Made by a program: the position numbers and the translations under genes. 7,075 nucleotides of DNA from Clostridiales bacterium (GTDB lineage Bacteria; Bacillota; Clostridia; UBA1381). Positions 1 through 6,894 of the stretch are shown here, one piece after another. How positions within the stretch are numbered: the first letter of the stretch is position 1; each line of letters begins with the position of its first letter. Under the pieces are notes generated by a model. It had not been told where the DNA came from, searched no databases, and saw nothing but the letters and a program-made list of their open reading frames with translations. The stretch is taken from NCBI GenBank assembly GCA_003453455.1, contig DMLG01000048.1:1-7075 (forward strand). The letters run 5' to 3'.

Positions 1-25
1 GGTTCAAGTCCTGTCATCCGCACCA
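1..25 (+). tRNA. tRNA 3' end, probably tRNA-Leu (partial)
   Basis: This is the last part of a tRNA gene cut by the left window edge. The sequence shows a T-loop TTCAAGT (3-9), the 3' side of the T-stem CCTGT (10-14), the 3' acceptor strand CATCCGC (15-21), discriminator A (22) and an encoded CCA (23-25). The acceptor 5' strand would therefore read GCGGATG. That start, an A discriminator and this T-arm match what I recall of clostridial tRNA-Leu, but the anticodon is outside the window, so the isotype is inferred. It is convergent with the his operon. Confidence 0.85.
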
Positions 26-65
26 AAAATCGACAAGCTTCAAAAAAGAAACTTGTCGATTTTTT
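26..65. terminator. Bidirectional rho-independent terminator between tRNA and his operon
   Basis: A perfect 9-bp inverted repeat pairs ATCGACAAG (29-37) with CTTGTCGAT (52-60) around a 14-base, A-rich loop. On the plus strand the stem is followed by six T's (60-65), a classic intrinsic terminator directly behind the tRNA. On the minus strand the A-run at 25-29 gives five U's after the same stem, so the hairpin can also end the his transcript, 45 bases past the last stop codon. A-T pairing outside the core lengthens the stem at its base. No other hairpin is seen after the operon. Confidence 0.85.
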
Positions 66-109
66 ATCTATTATTTGCCTTTCATTATTCTGTAAAACTT
101 TGTCATCTT

Positions 110-463
110 TTAAATAGTTGCATTATAGCTTATATCTAAAAGCATTTTTATTTTCCCATCTGCCACGCTGCCGTCTAATGCAATGGTAATCCAGTTTTCT
201 TTATTCATATGATATGCAGGGAAAAAACCTGCTTCATTTAGCAATGAACCAATCGTAAGCGGGTCGCATTTGACATTGACTACATCTAAAATATCTTCAT
301 CGTGTAATCCGAGTTTGTTTTTCGGTACGCTCATCATGAGAGCGAACCATTTTTTATTACTGCTATGCCGGAATACGCTATTATCAGGATACTTAAACCA
401 TGGGTAATCGGGTTTTTCGCCGTAGGTAGCTAAAATATATTTTTCTAATTCTCTGCGGTTCAT
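110..463 (-). CDS. YjbR/MmcQ-family protein of unknown function
   Basis: The 117-residue product matches the small YjbR/MmcQ family, cytoplasmic proteins with a CyaY-like fold, often annotated as DNA-binding without firm proof. Family-like stretches are KWFALMM (38-44), VVNVKCDP (61-68) and FPAYHMNKENWITI (81-94), followed by a C-terminal segment ending in the LLxxSY pattern typical of the group. There is no signal peptide or membrane segment, and the length is normal for the family. The frame is open back to a TTG at 511, inside the upstream gene, but ATG 463 is chosen because GGAG (473-476) lies 9 bases before it and the family N-terminus begins here. It starts 31 bases after the phosphatase gene and is probably the last gene of the his transcript. 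A role in histidine synthesis is not shown. Confidence 0.85.
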   Translation of the reverse strand: MNRRELEKYILATYGEKPDYPWFKYPDNSVFRHSSNKKWFALMMSVPKNKLGLHDEDILDVVNVKCDPLTIGSLLNEAGFFPAYHMNKENWITIALDGSVADGKIKMLLDISYNATI

Positions 464-472
464 TATTATTAT

Positions 473-476
473 CTCC
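473..476 (-). promoter_or_regulatory. Ribosome binding site of the YjbR/MmcQ gene
   Basis: GGAG on the minus strand, within TTGGAGAT, sits 9 bases before ATG 463. It settles the start in favour of this ATG over the upstream in-frame TTG at 511, which would add 16 hydrophobic residues with no family match. Confidence 0.7.
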
Positions 477-494
477 AATACTATCGATATAATT

Positions 495-1220
495 TCAAGA
501 GTATTTTTCAAACTGGAATAAAAGTCCGTCTATGCTATGAGAGTCACTTGATAAAATCGTTTTGCCGCCGCCGCTTTTTATGTAGTCTAATATATTTTTA
601 CTTGGATACGGCGCTTTTTTATATCCTCTTGATATTGCTCCTGTATTTATTTCAAAATAAACATCTTGCCGAAGCAAGGCATCAAGCGCATCTTTATATG
701 ATTTTTCATAGCGCTCATCATTTTCGTCAAAAAGGCAAAAGTCTTCATTAAATTTGGTGATCAGGTCGAAATGGCCTATAATGTCGGCATTTTTTATTTG
801 AGCGACCGTCTTATAGTATGTATCTGCCAGTTTATAAAAATCGCCGCCAAAATACTTATTTGCCGCATCAATTAAAATTTGAGCACTCTCATCAACAGGA
901 ATATAGTTTTTGTCTATCTTTATGTAATGTACTGAGCCTATAACATAGTCATAGCCGTCTGTCGGCTCCTCCGAATAAAAATCCTGCTCTACGCCGCAAA
1001 GGATTTTTATTTTGTCTTTATACTTTTCTTTCAGTCTTGCAATTTCGTGCTTATAATCATCCGCCTTTGTCATACAGTAACTCTGGTCAAAAAAAGTATA
1101 GGAATGAGCGGAAAATCCTAAACATTCCATACCCTTTTGGATAGCGGCAAGAACCATTTCTTCGGGTGTATTGATTCCGTCACAGTATGTTGTATGAACA
1201 TGCAAGTCGCGTAATATCAT
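495..1220 (-). CDS. hisK: Histidinol-phosphate phosphatase, PHP family (HisK/HisJ type)
   Basis: This 241-residue protein is a PHP-domain phosphoesterase that most likely converts L-histidinol phosphate to L-histidinol (EC 3.1.3.15), the step before HisD. The PHP metal-site motifs appear in order: [11 protein letters not shown] (5-15, with H7, H9, D14), H39, GVEQDF (76-81, with E78), GSVH (95-98), GHFD (149-152), EINTGA (190-195) and SSDSH (224-228). The ATG overlaps the hisIE stop by four bases (ATGA), and a GGAG lies 11 bases upstream inside hisIE. HisB here has no HAD phosphatase domain, so a separate phosphatase is needed and this gene fills the gap. Oddly, the protein ends only 13 residues after the SDSH motif, where relatives usually carry a further helix. 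All visible metal ligands are kept. Other PHP phosphatases share the motifs, but the operon context supports this call. Confidence 0.92.
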   Translation of the reverse strand: MILRDLHVHTTYCDGINTPEEMVLAAIQKGMECLGFSAHSYTFFDQSYCMTKADDYKHEIARLKEKYKDKIKILCGVEQDFYSEEPTDGYDYVIGSVHYIKIDKNYIPVDESAQILIDAANKYFGGDFYKLADTYYKTVAQIKNADIIGHFDLITKFNEDFCLFDENDERYEKSYKDALDALLRQDVYFEINTGAISRGYKKAPYPSKNILDYIKSGGGKTILSSDSHSIDGLLFQFEKYS

Positions 1221-1867
1221 TTTGTCATTTTCTCCTGTTTAACCTTATGGTCTATTACATGGCGTGATGCAAGTTCGCGGTGAATATCCGATAGTGAAAT
1301 CCCCATTTCTATCATAAGCACCATTACATGATATGCAAGGTCTGCAATTTCATAAACAGTTTCTGCCTTGTCATTGTCCTTTGCCGCAATTATGACCTCG
1401 GTACTTTCTTCGCCGACTTTTTTTAGTATTTTATCAATACCCTTTTCAAAGAGATATGTTGTATATGAGCCTTCTTTTTTGTTGATTTTTCTGCCTGAAA
1501 TCAGCTCCATAAGTCCTTCGTATGAAAATTCGTGTAAGGTATCGCTTTCCCACAGAGTATTTGTAAAACAGGAGTCGGTATTTTTGTGGCAGGCGGGTCC
1601 GTCCTTTTCTACCATTACAACGAGTGCATCATTATCGCAGTCCGCAGTAATTGAAACTATATGCTGATAATTGCCGCTTGTTTCGCCCTTTAACCATAAT
1701 TCGTCTCTTGAACGGCTCCAAAAACATGTTAATCCCTTTTTCATGGAAATTTCAAGACTTTCCCTGTTCATATACGCAAGGGTAAGCACTTTTTTTGAGT
1801 ATGCGTCAACCACTATTGCAGGGATAAGACCTTTTTCGTCAAATTTGAGTTCATCTATGTTTATCAT
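1217..1867 (-). CDS. hisI: Bifunctional phosphoribosyl-AMP cyclohydrolase / phosphoribosyl-ATP pyrophosphohydrolase
   Basis: A 216-residue HisI-HisE fusion (often named hisIE) catalyses steps two and three: loss of pyrophosphate from PR-ATP (EC 3.6.1.31) and opening of the adenine ring of PR-AMP (EC 3.5.4.19). The HisI half (about 1-110) has [18 protein letters not shown] (49-66), the Mg-binding cluster D76, D78, D80, and the zinc cysteines C77, C93 and C100, with the 16- and 7-residue spacing known for the family. The HisE half (about 115-205) is the all-helical MazG-like pyrophosphohydrolase, with EESTE (153-157) and the EIAD motif (173-176). GGAG (1873-1876) lies 5 bases before the ATG, in the 12-base gap after hisF. 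The stop overlaps the start of the phosphatase gene by four bases. The length is normal for a fused protein. Confidence 0.97.
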   Translation of the reverse strand: MINIDELKFDEKGLIPAIVVDAYSKKVLTLAYMNRESLEISMKKGLTCFWSRSRDELWLKGETSGNYQHIVSITADCDNDALVVMVEKDGPACHKNTDSCFTNTLWESDTLHEFSYEGLMELISGRKINKKEGSYTTYLFEKGIDKILKKVGEESTEVIIAAKDNDKAETVYEIADLAYHVMVLMIEMGISLSDIHRELASRHVIDHKVKQEKMTK

Positions 1868-1879
1868 AATTTCTCCTTT

Positions 1880-2638
1880 TTATAACCTTACAGGAATATT
1901 GTTTTCTCTTAGTTTCATTTTCAAGTCTTTTATACTGACTTCTCCAAAATGGAAAATGGAAGCTGCAAGACCTGCATCTACCTTTGGAAGCGTCTTAAAT
2001 AATTCTACAAAATCATCGGCTTTACCTGCGCCGCCTGAGGCAATGACAGGGACATTTACAGCGCCAGATACGGCATCTAACATTTCCAAATCGAACCCGT
2101 TTTTTACGCCGTCTGTATCAATAGAGTTTAAAACAACCTCACCTGCGCCAAGCTCCACACATTTTTTAATCCACTGTATAGCTTCCATTCCTGTATTTTC
2201 TCTGCCGCCCTTTGCAAATACTCGGAAAACCCCGTCAACACGCTTGACATCTGCGGAAATTACTACGCATTGACTTCCATATAATTTTGCGGCATCTCGT
2301 ATCAGGTTGGGGTTTTTTATCGCTCCCGAATTAACACTCACCTTATCCGCACCGCATTTTAAAACGCGGTCGAAATCGTCTGTTGTGTTTATCCCTCCGC
2401 CGACAGTCAAAGGAATAAATATATTACTGGCTACCTCGCGGAGTATGTCTATAAATAGCACACGATTTTCGCTTGATGCAGTTATGTCGTAAAACACCAG
2501 CTCATCAGCACCGTTTTCACTGTAATATTTTCCAAGCTCCAAAGGGGAGGACACATCGGAAAGCCCCGAAAAATTAACACCTTTTACCACCCGTCCGTCC
2601 TTGACATCAAGACATGGGATAATGCGTTTTGTTATCAT
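1880..2638 (-). CDS. hisF: Imidazole glycerol phosphate synthase cyclase subunit
   Basis: HisF is the (beta/alpha)8-barrel cyclase subunit of imidazole glycerol phosphate synthase. It uses ammonia delivered by HisH to turn PRFAR into imidazole glycerol phosphate and AICAR (EC 4.3.2.10). The 252-residue length is normal. The N-terminus MITKRIIPCLDVKDG carries catalytic D11, and D130 in VVISAD is the second catalytic aspartate. Phosphate-binding glycine motifs are seen at TVGGGI (78-83) and ASGGAG (200-205), and the family signature LAASIFHFGE is at 224-233. Its ATG overlaps the hisA stop by four bases, with GAGGTG (2644-2649) inside the end of hisA, which suggests coupled translation. The hisH-hisA-hisF order keeps both synthase subunits close together. 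Confidence 0.98.
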   Translation of the reverse strand: MITKRIIPCLDVKDGRVVKGVNFSGLSDVSSPLELGKYYSENGADELVFYDITASSENRVLFIDILREVASNIFIPLTVGGGINTTDDFDRVLKCGADKVSVNSGAIKNPNLIRDAAKLYGSQCVVISADVKRVDGVFRVFAKGGRENTGMEAIQWIKKCVELGAGEVVLNSIDTDGVKNGFDLEMLDAVSGAVNVPVIASGGAGKADDFVELFKTLPKVDAGLAASIFHFGEVSIKDLKMKLRENNIPVRL

Positions 2639-3348
2639 TTTGCCACCTCGATTGCTTCCGCTAAATCAATAGCGCCTATATAGTATGCCTTTCCGATAAT
2701 AGCGCCGTATATACCGAGCGCAGTTAGGCTCTTGATATCGTCTATTTTAGAAACACCGCCCGATGCAATTATATTCATATCAAAATTTTTGCACAGCTTA
2801 GAATATAGCTGGGTATTTGTGCCTTGCATAGCACCGTCTTTTGAAATGTCTGTGCAAATAAGGGTTGAAACACCCATATTTTGCATCTTTTCGCAGAACT
2901 CTAAAAAAGTATAGTTTGAATTTTCAGTCCAGCCTTTTATAGCAACATAACCGTCCTTTATATCGACACCTACGGCAATTTTGTCGCCGTATTTTTCTAC
3001 CGCGGATTTCAACAAATTTTCGTCAGAAACAGCGGCTGTTCCCAATATAACGCGGTTTACTCCAATACTTATATACTTTTCTATGGTTTCCATCGAGCGT
3101 ATTCCACCGCCTACCTCGGTGAACAAGGCGGTTGATTTTATAATTTGTTCTATTATTTCAATATTTTCCGTTTTTCCGCTTTTTGCACCTTCTAAATCTA
3201 CAATGTGAATAAATTTTGCGCCTTTTTTCTGAAAATCAGAGGCTATTTGAAGAGGAAAATCGCTATAAACGGTCATATTGTTATAATCGCCCTTTAAGAG
3301 GCGTACAGCTTTTCCTCCGTATAAGTCTATCGCAGGAAATATATTCAT
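2635..3348 (-). CDS. hisA: ProFAR isomerase (1-(5-phosphoribosyl)-5-[(5-phosphoribosylamino)methylideneamino]imidazole-4-carboxamide isomerase)
   Basis: HisA performs the Amadori-type rearrangement of ProFAR to PRFAR (EC 5.3.1.16), the substrate of HisF. The 237-residue protein has the expected half-barrel repeat of the HisA/HisF fold. Catalytic D8 lies in NIFPAIDLYGGKAVRL, the second catalytic aspartate is D129 in VGVDIKDG, and T166 in CTDISKDGAMQG matches the conserved threonine. Phosphate-binding loops are VGGGIRS (79-85) and ASGGVS (195-200). A strong GGAGG (3357-3361) inside the end of hisH lies 8 bases before the ATG, and the gap to hisH is three bases. PriA-type dual function with TrpF is known in Actinobacteria, but nothing here points to it. 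Confidence 0.97.
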   Translation of the reverse strand: MNIFPAIDLYGGKAVRLLKGDYNNMTVYSDFPLQIASDFQKKGAKFIHIVDLEGAKSGKTENIEIIEQIIKSTALFTEVGGGIRSMETIEKYISIGVNRVILGTAAVSDENLLKSAVEKYGDKIAVGVDIKDGYVAIKGWTENSNYTFLEFCEKMQNMGVSTLICTDISKDGAMQGTNTQLYSKLCKNFDMNIIASGGVSKIDDIKSLTALGIYGAIIGKAYYIGAIDLAEAIEVAK

Positions 3349-3351
3349 TAG

Positions 3352-3969
3352 TTAATCCTCCAATTCACAAAAAGCCTTTAAAATATTAAGTCCTGTATCT
3401 CCGCTCTTTTCGGGGTGGAACTGACAGCCGAAAATATTCTCATTTTCCACAGATGCGGTAAGCTCCGTACCATAGTCGGTTACGGAGGAAACTGACTTGT
3501 CGCAGTTTGAGGCATAATAAGAATGAACAAAATACACAAAATCTCCGTCATTTATGTACTTAAATATTCTCGACTTTTCACCCTTAAATCGAAGGGAGTT
3601 CCAGCCGATATGGGGGACTTTGAAATCTTTTGGGATAACACCTGCTATCGGTATAACATCGCCCTTAATAAGACCTAATCCGTCATATACGCCGTTTTCG
3701 TAGCTTTTATCAAATAATAGCTGCATTCCAAGGCATATGCCAAGCAGAGGCTTGCCCTTTTTTGCCTCAGAAATTAAAATGTTGTCAAGTCCTGTATTTT
3801 TCAGTTTATTTGCGGCATCTTCAAAAGCACCGACACCGGGAAGAATGATTTTTTCGGCATCTTGTATTTCTTTTTTGCTATCTGTCACAATAACATCAGC
3901 ACCTACACGCAGAAAGGAGCTTTTAAGTGAAAACAAATTGCCAACGCCATAGTCAATTATTGCAATCAT
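3352..3969 (-). CDS. hisH: Imidazole glycerol phosphate synthase glutaminase subunit
   Basis: HisH is the class I (triad) glutamine amidotransferase that hydrolyses glutamine and channels ammonia to HisF. The 205-residue protein shows the nucleophile C79 in GICLGMQLL and the H185/E187 pair in FHPEKSG, completing the catalytic triad. IDYGVGNL (5-12) is the family N-terminus, LPGVGAFEDA (43-52) contains the oxyanion-region loop, and HIGWN (120-124) is typical of HisH and lies towards the HisF interface. Its ATG directly follows the hisB stop with no gap (TAAATG), and AAAGGGG lies about 9 bases before it. PdxT and other amidotransferases share the triad, but the sequence and the placement next to hisA and hisF identify HisH. 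Confidence 0.98.
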   Translation of the reverse strand: MIAIIDYGVGNLFSLKSSFLRVGADVIVTDSKKEIQDAEKIILPGVGAFEDAANKLKNTGLDNILISEAKKGKPLLGICLGMQLLFDKSYENGVYDGLGLIKGDVIPIAGVIPKDFKVPHIGWNSLRFKGEKSRIFKYINDGDFVYFVHSYYASNCDKSVSSVTDYGTELTASVENENIFGCQFHPEKSGDTGLNILKAFCELED

Positions 3970-4557
3970 TTAAAGTAACCCCTTTGTTGAGGGAATTTCA
4001 TCTGCAAAATTCGCATCTTGCGAAACGGCCTCTTTAAGACTTCTTGCAACCGACTTGAATGTTCCCTCTATAATGTGATGCGAATTTGCGCCGCTCAGCA
4101 TTTTTATGTGGAGAGTGCATTTTGCATTCCTTACAAATCCTAAAAAGAACTCTTGGACAAGCTCTGTGTCAAAACTTCCGACCTTTTGGGAAGGGATATC
4201 AAGACTATACTCTAAGTGGCTTCTTCCTGATAAATCAACGGCAGAGAGGATAAGTGCTTCATCCATAGGCAAAATCATATTTCCATAGCGGACAATACCT
4301 TTTTTATCACCCAAAGCTTTTAAAAATGCCTCGCCTAAGACTATGCCGATATCTTCTGTTGTGTGGTGGTCGTCAACATATGTATCCCCTATGCAGGTAA
4401 GTGAAATGTCAAATCTTCCGTGCTTTGCAAAAAGCGTAAGCATATGGTCTAAAAATCCGCAGCCTGTTTTTATCTCACTTTTGCCGCTGCCGTCTAAATT
4501 AAGCTTTAAACAAATATCTGTTTCGCCGGTCTTTCGGTTTATCTCGGTGGTTCTCAT
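3970..4557 (-). CDS. hisB: Imidazoleglycerol-phosphate dehydratase (monofunctional)
   Basis: HisB removes water from imidazole glycerol phosphate to give imidazole acetol phosphate (EC 4.2.1.19). The family forms a 24-subunit enzyme with two Mn ions per active site. The 195-residue protein has the two histidine-rich metal motifs, FLDHML (35-40) with DDHHTTED (62-69), and SGANSHHIIEGTFK (155-168). It ends in STKGLL, the usual C-terminus of the family. No N-terminal HAD phosphatase domain is present, unlike the bifunctional enterobacterial HisB, which fits the separate PHP phosphatase in this operon. Its start shares one base with the hisC stop (TAATG), and GGAGGG (4564-4569) lies just upstream. 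Confidence 0.98.
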   Translation of the reverse strand: MRTTEINRKTGETDICLKLNLDGSGKSEIKTGCGFLDHMLTLFAKHGRFDISLTCIGDTYVDDHHTTEDIGIVLGEAFLKALGDKKGIVRYGNMILPMDEALILSAVDLSGRSHLEYSLDIPSQKVGSFDTELVQEFFLGFVRNAKCTLHIKMLSGANSHHIIEGTFKSVARSLKEAVSQDANFADEIPSTKGLL

Positions 4558-5618
4558 TATTTTCCCTCCAATATATCTTTCGTGATTTTTATAAAGGTTT
4601 CCATTTGTTCTTTACTTCCTATTGTTATACGGTTATAATCGCAAATTTCCGGACTTTCAAAATGGCGTACCAAAATCCCTTTTTCTTTCCATTTCTTATA
4701 CAGATTTTCACCTGCTATGCCTTCTTTTTTTGCAAAAACGAAGTTAGCGGCCGAATTTGTTACCAGAAGACCAAGAGATTTTAATTCATTTTTTGTATAT
4801 TCGCGGTTTTTAATTATTTCCGCACAGTTTTCCTGTGTTTTTATGTCATCCTTTAAAGTCCCTATGCCAAGCGCCGCTGTGATGCGGTTTACATTATATG
4901 GATTTGTGGAATATTTTATGGTATTGAGGTCTGCTATCAGTTCTTTGCAGCCTGCGCCAAATCCAAGCCTTGCACCTGCCATAGAGCGTGATTTTGAAAA
5001 TGTCTGTGTTATGAGCAGATTACCGTATTTATGAATAAGCGGTATTGCGCTCTCGCCTCCAAAATCAATATACGCTTCATCAATAACAACAACATTGTTG
5101 GGATTTGATTTTACTATTTCTTCTATTTGCGAAATGCTCAGCAAAATTCCCGTTGGCGCGTTGGGATTTGCGATGAAAATATTTTTATTTATGCCGATAT
5201 AGTCGTTTATATCAATCGTGAAATCGGGTTTTAATGGTATTTCTTCATAGAGAATACCGTTTATTTCTGCAAAAACCTTGTAAAATCCGTAGGTTATATT
5301 CGGGAAAACAGCAGTATGAGTGCTATCGCAAAATGCCATAAATGCAAAGTTTAAGATTTCGTCAGAGCCGTTTGTCAAGAGGATTTCATCCGGCGAAACA
5401 CCAAGCTTTTCAGAAAGAGTAAGAGTTAGTTCACGGCACTCCGGGTCGGGATAGAGATTAAGCCTTGAAAGCTCCTCCGCCGCATATTGCATAGCTTTTG
5501 GCGAGGGAGGGAAGGGGGATTCATTTGTATTGAGCTTTATATAATCGGTATCCTTTGGTTGTTCTCCCGGCGTGTACGGGATTAGGTTTTCATACTTTTT
5601 GCTGAAAAATCTGCTCAT
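4557..5618 (-). CDS. hisC: Histidinol-phosphate aminotransferase
   Basis: HisC is a PLP-dependent fold type I aminotransferase that moves an amino group from glutamate to imidazole acetol phosphate, giving histidinol phosphate (EC 2.6.1.9). Numbered from ATG 5618, the 353-residue protein shows LNTNESPFPPSP near the N-terminus, ANPNAPTG (150-157) with the PLP-ring asparagine, DEAYIDF (180-186) with the aspartate that contacts the pyridine nitrogen, and the Schiff-base lysine K209 in FSKSRSMAGARLG. R217 in the same block is the conserved phosphate-contacting arginine. The frame is open to a TTG at 5630, but that codon overlaps the Shine-Dalgarno GAGGA (5624-5628), so ATG 5618, one base after the hisD stop, is preferred. 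Class II aminotransferases can be promiscuous, but the operon context fixes the role. Confidence 0.97.
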   Translation of the reverse strand: MSRFFSKKYENLIPYTPGEQPKDTDYIKLNTNESPFPPSPKAMQYAAEELSRLNLYPDPECRELTLTLSEKLGVSPDEILLTNGSDEILNFAFMAFCDSTHTAVFPNITYGFYKVFAEINGILYEEIPLKPDFTIDINDYIGINKNIFIANPNAPTGILLSISQIEEIVKSNPNNVVVIDEAYIDFGGESAIPLIHKYGNLLITQTFSKSRSMAGARLGFGAGCKELIADLNTIKYSTNPYNVNRITAALGIGTLKDDIKTQENCAEIIKNREYTKNELKSLGLLVTNSAANFVFAKKEGIAGENLYKKWKEKGILVRHFESPEICDYNRITIGSKEQMETFIKITKDILEGK

Positions 5619-5619
5619 T

Positions 5620-6894
5620 TTAGTCCTCAATTCTTATGACGGCACTTTTTGCGTGTGCGGTAAGTCCCTCTTTTTTTGCAAAGAACTCAACATCACGTGC
5701 TATATTTTTAAGTGCGTCTTTTGTGTAATAGGTGTATTGTGTTTTCTTAATAAAATCATCAACCGAAAGGGGGCTGGAAAATTTAGCCGTACCGCTTGTA
5801 GGCAGAGTATGGTTAGGACCTGCCATATAGTCTCCAAGCGCTTCGGGACAGTTTTTGCCCATAAATACCGAGCCTGCGTGGCGTATAGCGTCAAGGTAAT
5901 CAAAAGGATTATCGACGCAAAGCTCTAAATGCTCGGGTGCAATTTCGTTTGCAATATCTATTGCAAGATTTAGATTATCACAGACTATTATTTTGCCGTT
6001 ATTATCTATTGATGCACGGGCGATATCGCAGCGAGTAAGCTCTTTTATCTGCTTTTCTATTTCCAGGCTTACGCCGTTTGCGAGTGTTTCGCAGTCTGTA
6101 ATTAAAACGGCGCTTGCGAGCCTGTCGTGCTCTGCCTGTGACAGCATATCTGCCGCTACATACTTTGGGTTACAAGTTCCGTCAGCAACTATAAGTATTT
6201 CGCTCGGACCTGCAATCATATCTATTGAAACCTGCCCGAAAACTTGCTTTTTCGCCTCTGCAACAAAGGCATTTCCGGGACCTACGATTTTATCAACTTT
6301 CGGTATGCTTTCTGTGCCGTATGCAAGTGCCGCTATTGCCTGTGCACCGCCAACCTTAAATATTTTTGTAACTCCTGCAATTTTTGCGGCGGCTAAAATT
6401 ACGGGATTTATTTTCCCGTTTTTGTCAGGAGGAGTTACCATAATAATTTCCTTGCACCCTGCAATTTTTGCAGGAATAGAGTCCATTAAAACGGTAGAAG
6501 GGTATGCCGCAGTTCCACCGGGTACATATAGGCCTGCACGGTCAACGGGGATGATTTTCTGCCCCATTACAATGCCGTTTTCGTCATTTATAATAAAGCT
6601 TTGGCGTACCTGACTTTTATGGAATTTCTCTATATTTTTTGCAGCCTTTTTTAAAATTTCGATAAATTGCGGCTCGACCGCCGATATTGCCTCGTCGATT
6701 TCTTCTTTTGTAACCTCAAGTTTTTCAAGTTTTGCATTATCAAACTTTTCGGAGTACTCAAAAAGTGCACTGTCGCCATTTTGTTTTACCTTTAATATTA
6801 TTTCCGAAACTGTTTCTTCAACATTTATATCGGGTACTGCACGCGAAAATATTTCTTTGTTGTCAACTTCATTGTATTTTAGTATTTTAATCAT
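5620..6894 (-). CDS. hisD: Histidinol dehydrogenase
   Basis: HisD oxidises L-histidinol to L-histidine in two NAD-dependent steps through histidinal (EC 1.1.1.23). It is a zinc homodimer in the cytoplasm. From ATG 6894 the product has 424 residues, a normal length. Key blocks are VGGAQAIAALAYGT (181-194), VGPGNAFVAEAK (204-215) and DMIAGPSEILI (225-235). The zinc ligands are Q253 and H256 in SQAEHD, D355 in GDYMAGPNHTLPT, and H414 in GLTAHAKSA. The catalytic pair is E321 and H322 in APEHLEL. An in-frame ATG at 6936, inside hisG, would add 14 residues unlike the family start, whereas MIKILKYNE fits well and GGGGGA (6900-6905) lies 5 bases before it. The start overlaps the end of hisG by eight bases, and hisC follows after one base. 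Confidence 0.98.
   Translation of the reverse strand: MIKILKYNEVDNKEIFSRAVPDINVEETVSEIILKVKQNGDSALFEYSEKFDNAKLEKLEVTKEEIDEAISAVEPQFIEILKKAAKNIEKFHKSQVRQSFIINDENGIVMGQKIIPVDRAGLYVPGGTAAYPSTVLMDSIPAKIAGCKEIIMVTPPDKNGKINPVILAAAKIAGVTKIFKVGGAQAIAALAYGTESIPKVDKIVGPGNAFVAEAKKQVFGQVSIDMIAGPSEILIVADGTCNPKYVAADMLSQAEHDRLASAVLITDCETLANGVSLEIEKQIKELTRCDIARASIDNNGKIIVCDNLNLAIDIANEIAPEHLELCVDNPFDYLDAIRHAGSVFMGKNCPEALGDYMAGPNHTLPTSGTAKFSSPLSVDDFIKKTQYTYYTKDALKNIARDVEFFAKKEGLTAHAKSAVIRIED
5624..5628 (-). promoter_or_regulatory. Ribosome binding site of hisC
   Basis: GAGGA on the minus strand, spanning the end of hisD, lies 5 bases before ATG 5618. The alternative in-frame TTG at 5628-5630 shares a base with this site and so cannot use it, which decides the start. 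Confidence 0.65.

Noticed and set aside
66..109. Spacer between the terminator and the YjbR gene, checked for a small RNA or peptide
   Set aside because: It is only 44 AT-rich bases with no hairpin, start codon with a ribosome site, or repeat that I can support.
464..511. N-terminal extension of the YjbR/MmcQ protein from TTG 511
   Set aside because: The added residues are mostly Ile and Leu with no family match, the TTG has no ribosome site, and ATG 463 has a well-spaced GGAG.
1671..2273. Open frame of about 200 codons on the plus strand, rich in Ser, Thr and Pro
   Set aside because: It is antisense to hisF and the start of hisIE, crosses their junction, and its skewed composition is what the reverse of these coding frames yields.
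5572..5928. Plus-strand open frame with a hydrophobic, cysteine-rich start that could look like a membrane protein
   Set aside because: It runs antisense across the hisC/hisD junction, both of which are certain genes, and no convincing family match is visible.
5993..6613. Open frame of about 206 codons on the plus strand
   Set aside because: It lies wholly antisense to hisD, whose protein is conserved throughout with all active-site residues. The plus-strand product has no recognisable domain, so it is a composition shadow.
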